Positions 51,854-60,727 of a stretch of DNA of 64,000 bases are shown in pieces. Source of the stretch: an uncultured bacterium (lineage in GTDB: Bacteria; Patescibacteriota; Saccharimonadia; Saccharimonadales; Saccharimonadaceae); assembly GCA_903952435.1 (NCBI GenBank), contig CAJBFN010000002.1, positions 62,001 to 126,000 on the forward strand, given 5' to 3'. Position 1 is the first letter of the stretch; the number at the start of each line of letters is the position of its first letter. The notes beneath the pieces are model-generated. The model made no database searches, had not been told where the DNA came from, and saw only the letters and a program-made list of their open reading frames with translations. Position numbers and translations under genes: made by a program.

Positions 51854-52753
51854 ATGAGTTTATTTAGAAGAAAAAAAGATAATACAATTCCTAGGCGCCG
51901 GCTTGAAGCCGATGTTGATGTAAAGGTTGATTTATCGGATAATTTCAAGCGTAATCAAACTATTTCTGGTGCTTTATCGTCAGTTACGCCTAGGCAAAAA
52001 ACTCACCATTTGGCAATTAAAAGACGTAAAGTGTTAACGATTTTTTTAATTGTTTTAATGGTGGCGTTAACCATTTGGCTATTGATTATAAATATGACGG
52101 CAAAAGTTTCAGTTAGTGTTATCGGATCCATATCATCTTCAAAAAATATTGATAAATCTAGTTACGAAAAGGTGATACAGGATTATTTGGATGCCAATCC
52201 AATCGGTCGACTAAGGTTCTTTTTAGACCAAAATACCCTAAGGTCTTATTTAGTTAATAAAATGCCAGAGGTTGAGAATATTAGCCAAGCTGGCACGGAT
52301 GGCCTTGGTGTGAGCGTATTTCGTATTGCCATGAGGAAGCCAGTCGCTGGATGGATGATAAATAATAAACAATATTTTGTGGATGCTAATGGCGTATCTT
52401 TTAATTTGAATTATTTCAATGACCCCAGTGTGCAGATAATCGATCAAAATGGTGTATCTTTACAATCTGGCGATGTGGTTGTTAGTCAGCGCTTTTTAAG
52501 CTTCGTAGGCCTAACTGTGGCTCAAGCTACAAATAATGGCTACACCGTAATCCAGGCGATCTTGCCGTCGGGCACCACTAGGGAATTGGAATTGAGGATA
52601 AAAGAAGGTGATTATTTGGTTAAGTTATCGATAGATAGGCCAGTGGGGGAGCAAATAGAGGATATGGTTGTTGCTTTGAAATATTTTATCAGTAAGGGCC
52701 AGAAGCCGCAGTATATTGATATTAGGGTTAGTGGTAAGGCATTTTATAAATAA
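51854..52753 (+). CDS. ftsQ: FtsQ/DivIB-like division protein
   Basis: 299 aa. A basic cytoplasmic N-terminus (about 1-57), one membrane helix (about 58-78, VLTIFLIVLMVALTIWLLII) and a POTRA-like extracellular domain (VSVIGSISSSKNIDKSSYEKVIQDYL, then LRSYLVNKMPEVENISQAGTDGLGVSVFRIAMRKPVAGWMI). It bridges FtsL/FtsB to the divisome. It ends the dcw cluster here; ftsA and ftsZ do not follow. Confidence 0.82.
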   Translation: MSLFRRKKDNTIPRRRLEADVDVKVDLSDNFKRNQTISGALSSVTPRQKTHHLAIKRRKVLTIFLIVLMVALTIWLLIINMTAKVSVSVIGSISSSKNIDKSSYEKVIQDYLDANPIGRLRFFLDQNTLRSYLVNKMPEVENISQAGTDGLGVSVFRIAMRKPVAGWMINNKQYFVDANGVSFNLNYFNDPSVQIIDQNGVSLQSGDVVVSQRFLSFVGLTVAQATNNGYTVIQAILPSGTTRELELRIKEGDYLVKLSIDRPVGEQIEDMVVALKYFISKGQKPQYIDIRVSGKAFYK

Positions 52754-53455
52754 ATTCAAAAGCCAGGGTACTACACTGTTACCCTTCTTGATGTTCTAAT
52801 TTTGTTCGTATTTTAGTAAATTATAGTTGAATAATAAAAAACATATTTTAATATCAAAATAACAAAAAAGCAAATAGTGCATAGTCGGGCAGAGAACAGG
52901 TGGCCTGTGGAAAACATTAGGCATGACGACCAAAAACTACAACAAATGACAACGATTGGTATATTTAGGGTTTTTATATATAAACAACTAGATAATATAA
53001 AACAAAGAACGACATTAATAGTGTTAATCGATATTTTTATACAGGCACTACACTCTTTCTAGGGCGAAATTACAGATTGGGGTTATGCTTAGACGCATTA
53101 CTAATCATCTTATGTAAGTATATCTAATGTCGTAAAAGATATATTGTGCGACGTTAAGTCTATGTTTTGAATTTGTATTGTTATTTAACTTTTTGCTAGC
53201 TATTAATGCCGATCGACCTATTCTATGCTGCTTGGCTTTTATATCAATATTCTTTTCGTACGTTCAGTATGTGTTTTTTAGCTTGTTTTTGGCTTTTTAT
53301 AATTTATCGGTTTTTGAGCCGCATAATTTTTATTGAAATTAAAATCAAGCTAGCTCGCGCCGGCGGCTTACTCGGCCTAATTTCGTCATATTTAAAATGT
53401 TCTATTTTTGTTCTATATATCTATAGTTGACTGTGTCTGGCTTAGTTAGATAGGT
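52754..53455. other. 700-nt gap without a supported gene
   Basis: A weak AGGGTA/TACCCT hairpin near 52764-52790 may end the dcw transcript. Otherwise the stretch is very AT-rich with short, low-complexity ORFs lacking Shine-Dalgarno sequences. A one-mismatch DnaA-like box, TGTGGAAAA, is at 52906-52914. I see no RNA gene or repeat family member. Confidence 0.5.
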
Positions 53456-56137
53456 TTAGTGCTTGATTTGTAGTGAGTTATCGTCACTACTGCCCTGTTT
53501 TTGAGCTGTTGGTTGGCTGCTTTGATCTTGTGGTGCATTGGTTTTTCGTTTGCGGTTTCGTTTACGTTTTGGCCTTGGAGCATCATCTGATTTTAAATCT
53601 GTTGTAATAGGGGCGGGAACTACGGCAGTGTGCCCTACTGCCTTTATGACAGTATTATTTATTGGTTTAATGCCTTCGGGCCAATTCATTGCTGGGCGGG
53701 CGGTAGCGGGCTTCTGAAGGCTTTCTGGTGGTCTGATGGCCTCGGATATCTCTTCCTCTATTTCGGCACGAGGGCGGCTGTAATTGCGGCGAGTATTCTC
53801 GATAATTTTACCAGTGTTATCAATCTGTGGTTTTGGTAATGTCAAAGTTGTAGCATTAAAAGCTGGTGATTTTTCGCCTTTGATTACCATATTAATAACA
53901 AAATTACGATTATGCATTTGCAATAAATCATTAGGTTCGAATTCTGGCTCAAACTGTTTAGATAAGATCGGTGCGTCATCAGCTGAGACTCGGAAACAAA
54001 CCATTGTGCCGACGTTACCAAATACTGCATCGCGGACATTTTCGCTCATCTGGCTGATATATTGGTTTGCTACAGTTAAGTTTAGGCCATATTTGCGCGC
54101 CTCGGACAAGATGGTCGCAAATGAGTCGGTGGCAAAGTTTTGAAATTCGTCTACATATAAATAGAATGGCCTGCGATCCTCAACGCGCTCAATATCACTT
54201 CGGCTCATGGATGCTAGTTGTATTTTGGTGACGATAAAGGCGCCAAGGATTGAAGCGTTGTCTTCGCCAATTAGGCCTTTTGACAAATTAACTATCAAGA
54301 TTTTGCCCTGATCCATAATCTCGCGGATATTAAAGGTGGATTTTGGCTGACCAATAATATTACGGATAATTGGGTTGGCCGTAAAGGCACCGACTTTATT
54401 TAGGACTGGCGAAATCGCCTCGGCGACGAACTTATCATTCCAGGTTGCAAACTCATTTTTCCAGAAATTTAAGACGACCGTATCTTGGCAGTAGCCTAGT
54501 GTTTCTTGGCGAAATTTTTTATCTGTTAACATACGGGTTATATCAAGCATTGTTGTACTTGGACGGTCTAGTAGTGCAAGAATTGTATAGCGCAAGATAT
54601 ATTCTAGGCGTGGTCCCCAGCTTTCACCGAACATGCGCTTTAAAACACCAATAACCTCAGAGCTGATATTGGTTTTTTGGTTAGGATTAGTTACCTCTAA
54701 TGGGTTAAAGCCTAGAGGATAAGCTGTATCTGCTGGGTTGAAATATACTACGTCGCTTAAACGACTGCCTGGTATAAAGCGCATGTTATTAACGGCAAAA
54801 TCTCCGTGTGGGTCGATTATCGCGTAACCGTGACCATGGAAAATATCGCTAAGGGCGAATAATTCTAGCAAACCACTTTTGCCGGCGCCAGTTTGACCAA
54901 TAATATAAACATGCCTTGATCGGTCTGATCGCAACATGCCGAATTGGTGGTTTATGCCGCGGAAATTGGTCATGCCAAAGGCGCTAATATTTTCGTCAAT
55001 CGCGCTATTACCAGTAATTATTGGTAATTTTGATGGTGGTTCAGCTGTCTTACTGCTAGCCCATACTACATTTGGAGTCTCGACGTTAGTATGTGGCAAG
55101 TGAAATACACTAGCCAGCTCTTCGATATTAAGTATAAAACCTTCTTTTTTGCCAAAGTGTCGTGATCGGTAGCCAAATATATCTTCTTTTTTAAAACTAG
55201 CGGCTGACATTTTGAATCCATTAAGGTTGGTGCTGTTAAACTGTTTGAATGTGCCAACAATTGCTTGCATTCTTAAACGAGCGTTAACAGTGCTCTCCCC
55301 TAGATAGACTAAGCGGATTTTAACTTTATAACCAAGTTTTGTGGCCTTTTTTTCAGCTTCGGATATTCGGGTTTTGTCTCGTTCGCTAACTTCTTTGACG
55401 GCGCTGCCTGATTTACTATCATCTGGCGGAACCCACAAAGCTTTTACTATTTGGCCCAGCCAAGATAGACTTTCTCCGTTAATTAATCCTGAAGATTTAC
55501 CTTTTTTAATACTTTTTATCCAATTGTCGGAGTCTTTGTGCCAGCTGTCGGCTACTGGACGGGCTAAAATTTGAATCCAGACCTCTTCGCCGGTTGTCTC
55601 AAGCTTAGCTAAGGCGCCAGTCACGCCGGCTAGTGGGTCAACCTCGAAGTTTTGAAATGTTTTTATTGGCAACATTTCACTGGCAGACAATGTAATTTCG
55701 GATGAATAAACAACTGTATGTTCGCGTTCATGATTTACATAATCTTCCTCGGCTTTTCGAATTTGAACTGTTGGATATTGAGAGTATATTTGCCCCTCAA
55801 CAAAGCTGCGCAGGGCTTTTGGTACCCAGACATAAAAACGAATCTGACCATTTACAGATGCAATCTCAAGACTTAAATGTTCTTGAACGCCACTATTTAA
55901 AATTAATTCTTCTTTGTCTCGTAATATTCCATGAAGACTGGCAAATAATTGTTCGGCTGCTAGCTCACTTTTATCGTTAGCTTTTGGGATCTCAAGAATT
56001 AATAGGTCGCTATCAAAATTAGCCAATTCTTCAACGCTTTTATTATTACGCCAAGTTAAAAAAGCCAGGACGGCCACGACCGGCAACCATACATACCACT
56101 GCAGTAAGAAGCTAATAATAGATAAGAATATACCCAT
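53456..56137 (-). CDS. VirD4/TraG-like type IV DNA-binding ATPase, membrane anchored
   Basis: 893 aa. An N-terminal membrane helix (about 5-27) is followed by a ~350-residue N-terminal domain and an FtsK/HerA-type ATPase. The ATPase has Walker A GQTGAGKS (414-421), IDPHGDF, Walker B FYLYVDEFQNF (658-668), ARKYGLNLTVANQY and an arginine-finger-like region. A ~100-residue Pro/Lys/Arg-rich disordered tail ends the protein. Such proteins couple DNA to type IV secretion or act as DNA pumps; no VirB4 or other secretion genes are in the window. It is 45 nt downstream of the sigma4/HARE gene and probably in its operon. Confidence 0.88.
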   Translation of the reverse strand: MGIFLSIISFLLQWYVWLPVVAVLAFLTWRNNKSVEELANFDSDLLILEIPKANDKSELAAEQLFASLHGILRDKEELILNSGVQEHLSLEIASVNGQIRFYVWVPKALRSFVEGQIYSQYPTVQIRKAEEDYVNHEREHTVVYSSEITLSASEMLPIKTFQNFEVDPLAGVTGALAKLETTGEEVWIQILARPVADSWHKDSDNWIKSIKKGKSSGLINGESLSWLGQIVKALWVPPDDSKSGSAVKEVSERDKTRISEAEKKATKLGYKVKIRLVYLGESTVNARLRMQAIVGTFKQFNSTNLNGFKMSAASFKKEDIFGYRSRHFGKKEGFILNIEELASVFHLPHTNVETPNVVWASSKTAEPPSKLPIITGNSAIDENISAFGMTNFRGINHQFGMLRSDRSRHVYIIGQTGAGKSGLLELFALSDIFHGHGYAIIDPHGDFAVNNMRFIPGSRLSDVVYFNPADTAYPLGFNPLEVTNPNQKTNISSEVIGVLKRMFGESWGPRLEYILRYTILALLDRPSTTMLDITRMLTDKKFRQETLGYCQDTVVLNFWKNEFATWNDKFVAEAISPVLNKVGAFTANPIIRNIIGQPKSTFNIREIMDQGKILIVNLSKGLIGEDNASILGAFIVTKIQLASMSRSDIERVEDRRPFYLYVDEFQNFATDSFATILSEARKYGLNLTVANQYISQMSENVRDAVFGNVGTMVCFRVSADDAPILSKQFEPEFEPNDLLQMHNRNFVINMVIKGEKSPAFNATTLTLPKPQIDNTGKIIENTRRNYSRPRAEIEEEISEAIRPPESLQKPATARPAMNWPEGIKPINNTVIKAVGHTAVVPAPITTDLKSDDAPRPKRKRNRKRKTNAPQDQSSQPTAQKQGSSDDNSLQIKH

Positions 56138-56181
56138 GGTTTACTTCCTTATTGTCTCACTTCAGAGTAAAATTGACAATG

Positions 56182-57237
56182 TTAGTTTGATGTTGGTTCA
56201 AAGATGTATGTAGCTTTAGCGACACGCTTAAATTGCGGCTTACTTTGAAGATTTAGTAATATAGTAGTCTCTTTAACTTGGCGACTGGCAAGTACACGTT
56301 TAACGATTTCATCACGGTGTAATGGTTCAGAAGAATTTTTAAGAACGTCGGCAATAATATCCGATACAGTGCCACGGTTAAATCCCCAGCTACTTAATGC
56401 ATAGATTCCGCGGCCGATTAGGACAAAGCGAGAATCTTTGATTAATTCATTGTGTATTGCCTGGGTTGTAACATCTTTGCGTTTAAAGCTACTATCTTTT
56501 ATCGATCCAGCTATTTCGCTAAAGTGCATTGGTTTCTCATTTTCGGTTAAGATAACAAAGATTTTATCGCGAATATTTTTTGGATTAACAGTCGGCCATT
56601 TCAATAATCCCCAACTGTCTTTTAGATGAGCTAATGATTTTGAGACGCTAGCTAGGCCGCGAACATAATTTGGATGTTCGTAAGATAATTTCTCGTGTAG
56701 TTGTTCTACGGTTAGTGGCTCGCCATGTTTTTTAATTACATCAACGATTACATCAACTTGGCCGCGTATTTTCTTTTCATCGCCATATTCACGAATACCA
56801 ACACTATGGTGATAACTGTCGTTTTCTTCAACAACGGTCAAATTTGGCGATAAGGCTGCAACAAAAGCGACGTGGGCGCGTTCGCGTTGGTCGCTGGTTT
56901 TTTTCAATAAATCATCAGCTAGATCTTGAACTCGGGCTGTTCGGCCAAGGTCGGTTAGATTACGAATAATAATTTTTTCAATATTTGATACAGATTGGAT
57001 TTTGCCATTTTCGGCCGCCATTTTTAGACGAATAAGAATAGCCTTTTCAAGCTGTCTGACGCGTTCACGGGTGATGCCTAATAGCTCGCCAATTTGCTCT
57101 AGAGTTTCGCGTCGGTCATATAAACCAAAGCGACGAGTTATGATTTCTCGTTCTCGTTCTTGGTCGATAGTAGATAGTATCTCGTTGACACTATTTTTTA
57201 AGTCGATTTTTGGTTCGCTATTTGATGGGTTATTCAT
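56182..57237 (-). CDS. Sigma region 4 / HARE-HTH transcription protein
   Basis: 351 aa. Residues ~15-75 are a sigma70 region 4-like domain: REREIITRRFGLYDRRETLEQIGELLGITRERVRQLEKAILIRL. Regions 1-3 are absent. The C-terminal half contains two or three winged-helix repeats of the HARE/RpoE-delta type, for example IRDKIFVILTENEKPMHFSEIAGSI and VSDIIADVLKNSSEPLHRDEIVKRVL. It should touch the -35 element or the RNAP beta flap without being a full sigma factor. A consensus TTGACA-17-TACAAT promoter and an AAGGAAAG Shine-Dalgarno precede it, so it is probably well expressed. Confidence 0.8.
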   Translation of the reverse strand: MNNPSNSEPKIDLKNSVNEILSTIDQEREREIITRRFGLYDRRETLEQIGELLGITRERVRQLEKAILIRLKMAAENGKIQSVSNIEKIIIRNLTDLGRTARVQDLADDLLKKTSDQRERAHVAFVAALSPNLTVVEENDSYHHSVGIREYGDEKKIRGQVDVIVDVIKKHGEPLTVEQLHEKLSYEHPNYVRGLASVSKSLAHLKDSWGLLKWPTVNPKNIRDKIFVILTENEKPMHFSEIAGSIKDSSFKRKDVTTQAIHNELIKDSRFVLIGRGIYALSSWGFNRGTVSDIIADVLKNSSEPLHRDEIVKRVLASRQVKETTILLNLQSKPQFKRVAKATYIFEPTSN

Positions 57238-57295
57238 AAATTAGTCTTTCCTTCTGACCACCTCAGAGTTAACTTTATATTTTAAATATATCTAT

Positions 57296-57324
57296 ATTGT
57301 AAAAGATTGTTTTTATTATGTCAA
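57296..57324 (-). promoter_or_regulatory. Consensus promoter of the sigma4/HARE gene
   Basis: On the minus strand, TTGACA (57324-57319), a 17-nt spacer and TACAAT (57301-57296). The predicted leader is about 50 nt, with a Shine-Dalgarno. Confidence 0.75.
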
Positions 57325-57394
57325 GTATCTCGTATACTCAATTCATTATACCATCAAATAGACACTGTATGTAAATAGTGTTGTAGGGCTTTTA

Positions 57395-59842
57395 TTATTT
57401 CTTCTTTGTTGTACGGCTTTTTTTTGTAGTTTTTCGTACAATACGGCGTTTTTTGCCTGCGGGTGCGTCTTTTAATAATTCTTTGGCCTTTTCATGGCTG
57501 ATTTCATCTGTTGTTAGATCTTTTGGTAGTTTAACGTTTTTGCTGCCGTCGGTTATATAAATACCAAAACGACCCTTTAAAATCTTAATTCCATCACCAA
57601 AATCGGCGATATTTTTTTCAGCTTCACTTTTTAATTTATTGGCATACATTTCAAGCGATTCGCTAAGTGTAATTGTGTGTGGGTCTAGCGGTTTTATACT
57701 GACAAATAGTTTATCAATCTGAATATATGGTCCAAAACGACCAATATTAGCCTTTATTGGTATACCTTCGGGGGTATTACCGACGATTCTTGGCAAGCTA
57801 AAGGCTTGCAGGGCCTCGGCAAGCGTTACATTGTCAATTTTACGACCGGCTGGCATTGGGGCAAACTGTGGCTTATCTTCGTCTTTGTCTCCACTGCCTA
57901 GCTGTAACATTGGCCCAAAACGGCCAAATCGGGCCAAAATTGGCTTGCCTGTCTTTGGGTCAACGCCTATTTCACGGGCCTGCGAAACTGTGCTGCGGTC
58001 GATTCCACCAGATTGCTCGATTAATTTATGGAAAGGTATATAAAATCCGTCTAGCATTGTATTGCGCGCCAAAGCCCCAGTTGCTATCTTGTCAAAGCCG
58101 GTTTCAACTTTGGCTGTAAAGCCGTAATCAACGATTTTATCAAAGTGATTCATTAAAAAGTCGCTAACTACTTCGCCAGCGGCGGTTGGGACAAGTTTAC
58201 CTCGGTCGGCACCGGTTTTTTCGGTCATTATTTCGCGGTTTATCTGATTTTTAGATAAGTTCAAGGTGATGACATCGCGCGGATTGCCTTCGCCCTCGCC
58301 TTTTTCAGCGTAGCCACGGACTTGGACGGTGTTAATGATGGTTGCATAGGTTGACGGTCGGCCAATGCCTAATTCTTCAAGCTTTTTGACCAAGCTACCT
58401 TCACTGTATCTGGCTGGTGGGCGGGCAAATACTTGGCGAGCGTTGGCTGATTCTAGGTTAAGATCGTCTCCTGTTGAGACTGCGGGCAAAATTTCAGCGT
58501 CTTTTTTGCCGGCGCCATAGACTTTTAAAAATCCGTCAAAGATGATTACTTCGCCTTTGGCTTCAAAAACTAGATCGCTTGCTCGTTTGCTACCCCGCAA
58601 AGCAGGCTTCGCGCCGGGTTCGAACAAGGGTCCCGACGCCTTGTCGAACTCTGGCTGCAGATTGCTTTGCAAAGTAGCAACCTTGCCGTTCGCATCTGAT
58701 ATATCGATAGTTATAACGGTTTTTTCTAATTTAGCCGGAGACATCTGGCTGGCAAGGGTGCGGCGGCGAATAAGATCGTATAATTTTTGCTCGTAGCCAT
58801 TGCTGCTGGCGTTTTCTAGTGACATATCTGTTGGGCGGATAGCTTCGTGAGCTTCTTGGGCGCTGGCACTTTTGGTTTTAAAATTTCGAACTTGGCTATA
58901 ATTGTCGCCAAATTTACCCTTAATATATTCGGTGGCGGCGGCGATAGCTTGGGCGCTTAATGTGGTCGAGTCGGTTCGCATATAGGTAATCTTACCGTCT
59001 TGGTATAATTTTTGGGCGCTAGACATCGTTGATTTAATACTAAAGCCTAATTTACTGTTGGCTTCTTGTTGCAAGGTGCTGGTTGTAAATGGCACGCCGG
59101 GATTTCGAGTTGTTGGGCTGGTTGTGACATTTGAAACTGTAAATTTAGCGTTTAGTAAGCTTTCTAGAAATTTTTGAGCTTCTGTCTCGGTTTCAAATCG
59201 ATTTGGCAACTCGGCCTTGATTATATCTTTACCGTGAGTGAACTCGGCGACAACTTTAAATGTAAATGATCCATTAAAGCCATCAATTTCGCGCTCGCGT
59301 TCGACTAATAATCTAACAGCTGGTGATTGCACGCGGCCGGCAGATTTACCACCAGGGACTTTACGCCAAACAACTGGCGACAATTCAAAACCAACAAGTC
59401 GGTCCAGAATTTGTCGGGCTTGTTGAGCGGCAACCAGATCCATGTCAATTGTGCGCGGGTTTTTAACAGCCTCTTCGATAGCGGTTTTTGTGATTTCGTG
59501 AAATACGATACGTTTGGTTTTTTTGATATCTAATTTCAAGACTTCACAAAGATGCCAGGCAATTGCCTCTCCTTCGCGGTCTTCATCGGTTGCTAGCCAG
59601 ACTGTTTCAGCTTCAATAACGGCTTTTTTAAGCCCGACAATGATTTTTTTCTTTTCAGGATCGACTTCGTAGATTGTCTTATAACCGTTTTTGACATCGA
59701 TTGATTCGGCGCCGCCCTTAACTTTTTTTGCGATTCCACGGATATGTCCGACGCTAGATAACACCTTAAAGTCACTGCCGAGATACTTCTCGATAGTTTT
59801 AGCTTTGGCTGGTGACTCGACGATTACTAGATTCTTGCTCAT
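57395..59842 (-). CDS. topA: DNA topoisomerase I
   Basis: A type IA topoisomerase relaxing negative supercoils. The Toprim domain starts KNLVIVESPAKAKTIEKYLG and has TDEDREGEAIAWHL. The catalytic Tyr is in KITYMRTDSTTLS. GIGRPSTYATIINTVQ and C-terminal basic repeats (ARFGRFGPMLQLG, ANIGRFGPYIQ, LKGRFGIYITDG) follow, without zinc fingers, ending in a Lys/Arg tail. About 815 aa. I prefer ATG 59842 to TTG 59848. Residues ~391-416 are encoded by palindromic element copy C, inserted between VITIDISD and LVFEAKGEVIIFDGFLKVY, where the family usually has only a short loop. Confidence 0.96.
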   Translation of the reverse strand: MSKNLVIVESPAKAKTIEKYLGSDFKVLSSVGHIRGIAKKVKGGAESIDVKNGYKTIYEVDPEKKKIIVGLKKAVIEAETVWLATDEDREGEAIAWHLCEVLKLDIKKTKRIVFHEITKTAIEEAVKNPRTIDMDLVAAQQARQILDRLVGFELSPVVWRKVPGGKSAGRVQSPAVRLLVEREREIDGFNGSFTFKVVAEFTHGKDIIKAELPNRFETETEAQKFLESLLNAKFTVSNVTTSPTTRNPGVPFTTSTLQQEANSKLGFSIKSTMSSAQKLYQDGKITYMRTDSTTLSAQAIAAATEYIKGKFGDNYSQVRNFKTKSASAQEAHEAIRPTDMSLENASSNGYEQKLYDLIRRRTLASQMSPAKLEKTVITIDISDANGKVATLQSNLQPEFDKASGPLFEPGAKPALRGSKRASDLVFEAKGEVIIFDGFLKVYGAGKKDAEILPAVSTGDDLNLESANARQVFARPPARYSEGSLVKKLEELGIGRPSTYATIINTVQVRGYAEKGEGEGNPRDVITLNLSKNQINREIMTEKTGADRGKLVPTAAGEVVSDFLMNHFDKIVDYGFTAKVETGFDKIATGALARNTMLDGFYIPFHKLIEQSGGIDRSTVSQAREIGVDPKTGKPILARFGRFGPMLQLGSGDKDEDKPQFAPMPAGRKIDNVTLAEALQAFSLPRIVGNTPEGIPIKANIGRFGPYIQIDKLFVSIKPLDPHTITLSESLEMYANKLKSEAEKNIADFGDGIKILKGRFGIYITDGSKNVKLPKDLTTDEISHEKAKELLKDAPAGKKRRIVRKTTKKSRTTKKK
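58587..58680. repeat. Palindromic element, copy C, inside topA
   Basis: The core 58597-58670 is bounded by GCAAAGC/GCTTTGC and extends to TTGCTAC...GTAGCAA arms (17 nt with 3 mismatches). The internal blocks GGCTTCGC and GGCTGCAGAT and the CAAGG/CCTTG stem match copies A and B. It stays in frame on the minus strand and contributes NLQPEFDKASGPLFEPGAKP to topoisomerase I. Confidence 0.9.
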
Positions 59843-59917
59843 AGACAATGCCCTATACTACGCAATTTGTTTTGTTTTGTAAACAAGCATTTTGTAGATT
59901 ATTCAAAATGCTAATGC

Positions 59918-59923
59918 TATAAT
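59918..59923 (+). promoter_or_regulatory. -10 box of the prepilin gene, leaderless
   Basis: A perfect TATAAT ends exactly 7 nt before the A of the ATG at 59930, with no Shine-Dalgarno. Confidence 0.6.
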
Positions 59924-59929
59924 TAACTC

Positions 59930-60727
59930 ATGTATAAGATAGGAACAAAAGGGTTTACAATAGTTGAACTATTGGTAGTGATAGTTGTTATTGGTATCCT
60001 TGCTGCTGTGACAATTGTGTCTTATAACGGCATTACCCAAAAAGCCAGTTTAGCTGTTATTCAATTTGATTTAGATAATGCATATAAAAGATTAGAGATG
60101 TATAAAGTTCAAAATAGTTCTTATCCTACAGAAATCGATGCTACTTATTGTCCTAAGTCACCAGTGCCTGATACTAATAACTGTTTAAAGTTCAGTCAAG
60201 GTATGGTGTTTACTGGCTATATTGGTAACATGTCTTCATTTGGGTTATCCGTCACAAAAGATTCAAAGGTTTATAGCATTACTCAGAAAGGTGCAGTGTT
60301 ATCTAGTGGCATAAATCTGTTGCCTAATAGCCAAAATTTAAAAACAGTACCTAATCAAGTGGGTATGGGTACCGCGGAAAAGAAGACAGACGAAACTATA
60401 CCATACTGGAGAGTTACTGCGACTTCATCTGTATCGACTTATGACAATAATACGACTGCATTAGCTTTAACGCCTGGTGTGGCCTACACGATAAGTTGTG
60501 AAGTAAGAGTGCCTACGGCCGGGAGTGTTAGTTTTTGGAATAATAGGGGTATTAACACTGGTATACCGGCTAATACTTGGACAAAAATTTATTTTACTTT
60601 TACCTATACTTCGGGATATAGGATAGGGGGCAATAATTACAGCGGAATTCAATTAGATTATAGAAATTGGAAAATTGAAACAGGCAGTATAGCTACTGAT
60701 TGGACGCCAGCCCCAAGCGATCTCTAG
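59930..60727 (+). CDS. Type IV prepilin with C-terminal adhesin-like domain
   Basis: 265 aa. The class III signal has a basic KIGTKG leader with cleavage Gly-8/Phe-9, Glu at +5 (Glu-13) and the hydrophobic helix FTIVELLVVIVVIGILAAVTIVSYNG. Residues ~30-120 form a pseudopilin-like domain with a Cys pair (TYCPKS..NNCLKF). From ~125 on, NLLPNSQNL...LTPGVAYTISCEVRVPTAGSV...and the end WKIETGSIATDWTPAPSDL look like the jelly-roll carbohydrate-binding module found at tips of phage tail fibres. This suggests a surface-binding minor pilin. It shares a CTAG with the convergent dprA stop. Confidence 0.85.
   Translation: MYKIGTKGFTIVELLVVIVVIGILAAVTIVSYNGITQKASLAVIQFDLDNAYKRLEMYKVQNSSYPTEIDATYCPKSPVPDTNNCLKFSQGMVFTGYIGNMSSFGLSVTKDSKVYSITQKGAVLSSGINLLPNSQNLKTVPNQVGMGTAEKKTDETIPYWRVTATSSVSTYDNNTTALALTPGVAYTISCEVRVPTAGSVSFWNNRGINTGIPANTWTKIYFTFTYTSGYRIGGNNYSGIQLDYRNWKIETGSIATDWTPAPSDL

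Noticed and set aside
52877..53062. 61-codon ORF in the post-ftsQ gap
   Set aside because: No initiation signal and no recognisable features; the region reads as non-coding.
53206..53430. 74-codon hydrophobic ORF in the post-ftsQ gap
   Set aside because: No Shine-Dalgarno or well-placed -10, biased AT-rich composition and no family resemblance; probably chance.
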